Part shown: positions 15,542 to 18,685 of the stretch, one piece after another
Layout: every line of letters starts with the position of its first letter
How positions within the stretch are numbered: the first letter of the stretch is position 1
Assembly: GCA_937996585.1 (NCBI GenBank)
Contig: CALKUW010000033.1
Span: 1-18,685 of the forward strand
Source of the DNA: an uncultured Flavobacteriales bacterium
GTDB taxonomy: Bacteria; Bacteroidota; Bacteroidia; Flavobacteriales_D; Sanyastnellaceae
Reading direction: 5' to 3'
DNA: 18,685 nucleotides
The notes under the pieces: model-generated
The model's database searches: none
Seen by the model: the letters and a program-made list of their open reading frames with translations, nothing else
What the model was told of the DNA's origin: nothing
Made by a program: the position numbers and the translations under genes

Positions 15542-15609
15542 GATGGGTTGATGTGGGTTCGTGAAGGACACGGAATGCCATACGCGGCTTTGTCGGTCAG
15601 GGTTACGTT

Positions 15610-16998
15610 TTGTATCGCCAACTTGCCGCCGCATTGAATGCCCCGTCCCCCCTCCGTCCTGTTGGAAGGCACGCCCGCCGGAACCTCGCCCTGTTCGGCG
15701 CATTCGCCGTGCTGTGCACCATTTGGACGGGGTGCAAGTCCAACGCGACATTGGGGTCCAATGCCGCACGGCCCTACCAATGGGAGGCGCTTTCCCACCA
15801 CCCGGAGCTGGCGTGGCACCGGTACCGGGCGGATTCCGCCGCCGTGTATGTCCAATTGCCTTCCCACGAACCATTGCACCTCAGGGAAAACCGCAATCTG
15901 CCCTTCCGGTATGCCCTTGAAATCGACATCCTCGTCCAGGCCCTTGAACTTCCCGATGGCGATACCACCGGCTCCTTCCTGCCCTCCCACCACCGTTTCA
16001 GCTGGCAGGGCGATGCCGAACCCGGGCAGACCCACCTGACCGGCAGGTTCGCGTTCCCACTGCCTGCGGGCCGCTACCGCATCACCCACATGGTCCGGGA
16101 TGTGCACCGCGGATCGGAAGTCACGGGTGCCATGCTCATGGACGCCAGCTCCGTGGATGCCCCTGTGCGCACCCTTGCTTTCGATGCCGAGACGGGCGCC
16201 CCCGCCTGGGACATGAAGTTGCCGTCCGGAGGCATGTTGGCCCTGCTCGTCCCTCCCGACCTTGCTGATGGTCTCTGGTCCCGTACCGCGCTCCCTCCCG
16301 TCGACTCCTTCCCCAGCGCTCCTTTTCTGGACCGACGCCCCATGGAATTGACGTTTCCCGAGCCCGTGGAGCGTGTGTTGCCCACGCCGGTGGATGCGGG
16401 AACCGCCGTATTGCCCGAAGGCCAATGGAAGGGGTGGTCCGTTCTGCTCTGGAAAGGGGATCCCGGCATCCACCGATGGTCGGTGGAAGGCAGCCAACGC
16501 ATGGTCACTCTACCCGCGCGGCGCCCCCATTTCCCGGCCATGAGGGATGTGGACGAAATGATCCGCGCCACCCGTTTCATTGCCACGCGCGACGAATACC
16601 GGAGCATGCGTGAGGCGCGCGACCCCAAGAAGGCCCTCGACAATTTCTGGCTCCAATTTGTCGGCAGCCCGGACGAGGCGCGCAAGCTCATCCGTCAATA
16701 CTATGGCCGTGTACTCGAGGCCAATGTCCATTTCAGTGGCCTGCGGGAGGGCTGGTGCACGGACAGGGGCATGGTGCACATCGTGTTCGGCCACCCCGAC
16801 CAGGCGCAGCGCGACCGTTATGGTGAGACGTGGATCTACGGAGAGGAGGGCGACATCAATGCGCTCATCTTCAGGTTCTCCGCGCGGGGACGCGGCGAGG
16901 ACTTCAACGTGTTCGAACTTGAACGGTATCCAGGATTCCGGAGTCCGTGGGAGGCCATGATCTCCAGTTGGCGAAGGGGCAAAATCAGAAGAAGATGA
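15610..16998 (+). CDS. GWxTD domain-containing lipoprotein
   Basis: 462 residues if read from the TTG at 15610. The export signal (RRNLALFGAFAVLCTIW then TGC) places a likely lipidated cysteine at residue 42, which is a late position; a TTG at 15634 would give 34. No in-frame ATG precedes the signal. Residues of about 60-270 are beta-rich and unassigned. The C-terminal part holds the GWxTD signature at 381-385 (GWCTD), followed by RGMVHIVFGHPDQ, then a YGETWIYG-like region. This domain is widespread in Bacteroidota and its biochemical role is unknown. The stop overlaps the rlmB start by ATGA, so the two genes are coupled. Confidence 0.85.
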   Translation: MYRQLAAALNAPSPLRPVGRHARRNLALFGAFAVLCTIWTGCKSNATLGSNAARPYQWEALSHHPELAWHRYRADSAAVYVQLPSHEPLHLRENRNLPFRYALEIDILVQALELPDGDTTGSFLPSHHRFSWQGDAEPGQTHLTGRFAFPLPAGRYRITHMVRDVHRGSEVTGAMLMDASSVDAPVRTLAFDAETGAPAWDMKLPSGGMLALLVPPDLADGLWSRTALPPVDSFPSAPFLDRRPMELTFPEPVERVLPTPVDAGTAVLPEGQWKGWSVLLWKGDPGIHRWSVEGSQRMVTLPARRPHFPAMRDVDEMIRATRFIATRDEYRSMREARDPKKALDNFWLQFVGSPDEARKLIRQYYGRVLEANVHFSGLREGWCTDRGMVHIVFGHPDQAQRDRYGETWIYGEEGDINALIFRFSARGRGEDFNVFELERYPGFRSPWEAMISSWRRGKIRRR

Positions 16999-17747
16999 AC
17001 AGGAAACCGCGCCGGCAGGACGACCGGATCATTGGCTGGCATCCCATCCAGGAAGCCCTCGATGCGGGCATGGAACTCGCCCGTGTCCTGCTGCAACGAG
17101 ACGCCAAGGACGACCGCACCCGCATGCTGGTCAAGGTCCTTCGGGACCGGCGTATCCCCATACAGCGGGTGCCGCGAGAGCGGCTGGACCGCATCACGAA
17201 GAAGAACCACCAGGGCATCATCGCCTTCTCCTCTCCCATCACATTCACCCCTTTGGAAGAGTTGGTGCAACAAGGATTCGAATCGGGCAACCGGGTCTTG
17301 CTCGTCGTGCTGGACGGGGTAACCGATGTCGGCAACCTCGGTGCCATCGCCCGTTCCGCAGAGTGCTTCGGCGCCACGGGGCTGGTCCTCCAGGACCACC
17401 ATGCTGCCCCGGTCAACGAAGACGCCGTCAAGACCAGCTCTGGCGCCCTGCTGCGAATACCGGTATCGCGGGTGCCCGATATCTCCAAGGCACTGCGTTA
17501 CCTCGGCCAATGCGGTCTGGAGCGGATTGGGCTGAGCGAAAAGGCGGAACTGCCCCTGACCCACTGTACCGCATCGGATGCCGCCTGCCTCGTCCTCGGT
17601 GATGAGGAGCATGGCATTTCCATGGACAGTTGGGCCCAATGTGATGTGCATGCCACCATCGCCATGCGCGGTTCGACCGGATCGCTCAATGTCAGTGTGG
17701 CCGCGGGAATCGGGCTGCACCACCTGCTCGGAGAAATCCAAGCCTGA
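16995..17747 (+). CDS. rlmB: 23S rRNA 2'-O-ribose methyltransferase, TrmH/SpoU family
   Basis: 250 residues. RlmB-type enzymes use SAM to methylate the ribose of G2251 (E. coli numbering) in the peptidyl-transferase P-loop of 23S rRNA. The protein has an N-terminal RNA-binding part (GWHPIQEALDAG, then the LDRITKKNHQGI helix region) and a C-terminal knotted SPOUT domain. Its three motifs are LDGVTDVGNLGAIARSAE (from 106), LVLGDEEHGIS (about 200) and SLNVSVAAGIG (about 230, Asn232). Family signatures usually have DP before the NLGA; here it is DVG. It starts inside the stop codon of the GWxTD gene. No terminator is evident after it. Confidence 0.93.
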   Translation: MNRKPRRQDDRIIGWHPIQEALDAGMELARVLLQRDAKDDRTRMLVKVLRDRRIPIQRVPRERLDRITKKNHQGIIAFSSPITFTPLEELVQQGFESGNRVLLVVLDGVTDVGNLGAIARSAECFGATGLVLQDHHAAPVNEDAVKTSSGALLRIPVSRVPDISKALRYLGQCGLERIGLSEKAELPLTHCTASDAACLVLGDEEHGISMDSWAQCDVHATIAMRGSTGSLNVSVAAGIGLHHLLGEIQA

Positions 17748-17996
17748 AATCAATCCTTTCAAACCGACGAAATTATCGTCAACATCGCCGAGTCGGGAAA
17801 ATTACACGATAGATTCAAAAATATTTGTCGTTTTATTCTTTGCGTTCGTATATTTGATTCTGCACCCGGTCGTCTGTTTTCAGCACTTGAGCCGAAATCA
17901 AGCTGAAAACGTTATATGTCGCACTTTTCCTACGTTCGCAACTCACACCCGTCCCTAAAGGGACGTGGTTTCTTCGGTACCACAGATTCACGTGTC
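17748..17996 (+). other. AT-rich intergenic region with structured 5' leader
   Basis: This 249-base gap has no gene. It holds a weak hairpin after rlmB (GACGA-AATTA-TCGTC, 17766-17780), the promoter at 17825-17856, and three inverted repeats in the leader. These are GTTTTCAGC/GCTGAAAAC (17876-17884 and 17902-17910, with a nested TTGA/TCAA), CGTCCC/GGGACG with a TAAA loop (17950-17965), and GTGGT/ACCAC (17965-17983). None has a T tract before the ATG, so a terminator is unlikely. No riboswitch class is recognisable. Confidence 0.6.
17825..17856 (+). promoter_or_regulatory. Promoter of the truncated surface-protein gene
   Basis: TTG (17825-17827), 21 bases, then TATATTTG (17849-17856), which matches TAnnTTTG exactly; the spacer is within the range seen in Bacteroidota. 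It lies in a strongly AT-rich stretch between rlmB and the next gene, unlike the GC-rich surroundings. The expected start site is about 17863, which would leave a leader of about 130 bases. Confidence 0.7.
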
Positions 17997-18685
17997 ATGT
18001 CTGCACGCTTTTTCCTGATCTGCCTTCTCCTGGCATCGGCTCCCCTTTACAGCCAACAATTCCTGCGGGTCACCTGTGACTCGACCTGTCTTCCTGCTTT
18101 TTCCACCATTCCGGAAGATGTCACGGTGACATGTGAGGAAGCGTTTCCAGCATTTGAAATTCCCGCAGCCTCAGCCTGTGCGGAATCGCCCATCACGAAC
18201 ACGCCCAGCGTGGAACTCGACGCGACCGAGGTGACCACCCACGATCTGTTGACCGCTGACGGTGACGGCATCGACTGGGCCTTGTGGCTCGGCGGTTTTG
18301 CTGCCATGGGGCACGGAGCCAGCGACTACTTCCATCCCACGGGTGGCGGCCTTTCCTTCGAGCAATTCGCGAACGGTACTGCGCGGATCTCGGGAGAAAT
18401 GGTCAACGACACCGACCCCGACCAGCGCTTCGACGTCGAGATCTTCCTCCAAGGGGAGCAGGACTACGACGGTTGGACCGCCATGGGCCGTCTGCCGAAG
18501 GACGACCTCGGACTTGGAGCCTACGTGGACTGGACTTTCTACGAAATGGTGGACACTCTGAGCCACCTCGTCGGGCGCGGTGAATTCGAAGGTGACATGC
18601 TCTACCTCGACCACATGCCCTTTTCACGACTGTTCGGCTACCAGGTGGGCGAGAACGGCGCCAACAACCGCAACACCAACATGGG
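17997..18685 (+). CDS. Secreted surface protein, 5' part only
   Basis: The reading frame opens at the ATG at 17997 and stays open for 229 codons to the window edge, so the C-terminus is missing. The first 20 residues form a signal peptide (MSARFFLICLLLASAPLYSQ), cleaved near YSQ-Q. Residues 25-65 contain five cysteines in a pattern such as VTC...STC...DVTVTC...SAC, reminiscent of the HYR-like segments of large Bacteroidota surface proteins. From residue 90 the sequence is acidic and aromatic, with a run of Gly and Asn near the edge. Such proteins are often T9SS cargo with a C-terminal sorting domain, but that part cannot be seen here. Confidence 0.75.
   Translation, partial: MSARFFLICLLLASAPLYSQQFLRVTCDSTCLPAFSTIPEDVTVTCEEAFPAFEIPAASACAESPITNTPSVELDATEVTTHDLLTADGDGIDWALWLGGFAAMGHGASDYFHPTGGGLSFEQFANGTARISGEMVNDTDPDQRFDVEIFLQGEQDYDGWTAMGRLPKDDLGLGAYVDWTFYEMVDTLSHLVGRGEFEGDMLYLDHMPFSRLFGYQVGENGANNRNTNM

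Noticed and set aside
15638..16039. ATG-started frame inside the GWxTD gene, suggesting a frameshift
   Set aside because: The main frame carries a continuous signal peptide and domain; the alternative lacks any motif, so a TTG start is a better explanation than a frameshift.
16836..17762. 308-codon minus-strand frame opposite rlmB and the GWxTD gene
   Set aside because: rlmB on the plus strand carries all three SPOUT motifs, so this frame is a codon-bias shadow.
17876..17910. Inverted repeat as part of an invertible promoter switch
   Set aside because: The arms are only 17 bases apart and lie downstream of the promoter, so inversion would not turn a promoter around, and no recombinase is present.
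1..18685. CRISPR array, transposon, prophage or toxin-antitoxin locus
   Set aside because: No direct-repeat array, transposase, integrase, terminal inverted repeats or phage genes were found in either strand.

Overview
The window looks like a chromosomal segment of a GC-rich member of the Bacteroidota, most likely a flavobacterial or related marine lineage. The evidence is a C-terminal type IX secretion (T9SS) sorting domain, a GWxTD-domain lipoprotein, a FadL/OmpP1-like outer-membrane protein of the Bacteroidota kind, promoters of the Bacteroidota form TTG-N19-TAnnTTTG, few Shine-Dalgarno sequences, and tRNA-Glu with a G1-U72 end and no encoded CCA. Genus and species cannot be set from this sequence alone. 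I see no transposase, integrase, phage gene, CRISPR array or toxin-antitoxin pair. Most of the window is a densely packed housekeeping and cell-envelope region.

Layout, left to right. (1) 1-3100: a minus-strand block of prolyl-tRNA synthetase (proS), a Dps ferritin-like protein and tRNA-Glu(TTC). The tRNA has its own near-perfect promoter and a bidirectional hairpin terminator. (2) 2299-4928: divergent from proS, a plus-strand pair of a Gly/Tyr/Asn-rich lipoprotein and a FadL-like outer-membrane protein. (3) 4956-6862: a minus-strand pair, a COG1579 coiled-coil protein with a degenerate zinc ribbon and a Nif3 family metalloprotein, joined by a TGATG stop/start overlap. (4) 6925-9975: a plus-strand operon lpxK - TlpA-like lipoprotein - lpxH, so two lipid A enzymes flank a periplasmic thioredoxin. 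(5) 10064-13144: a 1026-residue secreted Asp-box beta-propeller protein with a T9SS sorting domain on the minus strand, closed by a strong terminator. (6) 13266-14941: lipA (lipoyl synthase), with an unrecognised exported protein just upstream that overlaps it by ATGA. (7) 14964-15541: an OsmC-family protein (plus) converging on a 50-residue lipoprotein (minus). (8) 15610-17747: a GWxTD lipoprotein that overlaps rlmB, a 23S rRNA ribose methyltransferase, by ATGA. (9) 17748-18685: an AT-rich leader with a good promoter and three hairpins, then the first 229 codons of a secreted surface protein cut by the window edge.

The unifying theme is the outer membrane and cell surface: lipid A assembly, envelope lipoproteins, outer-membrane proteins and T9SS cargo, mixed with translation and cofactor genes. 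Nothing here amounts to a clear new multi-gene system. The best leads are the low-complexity lipoprotein paired with the FadL-like protein, the structured leader before the truncated surface gene, and the exported protein translationally coupled to lipA.
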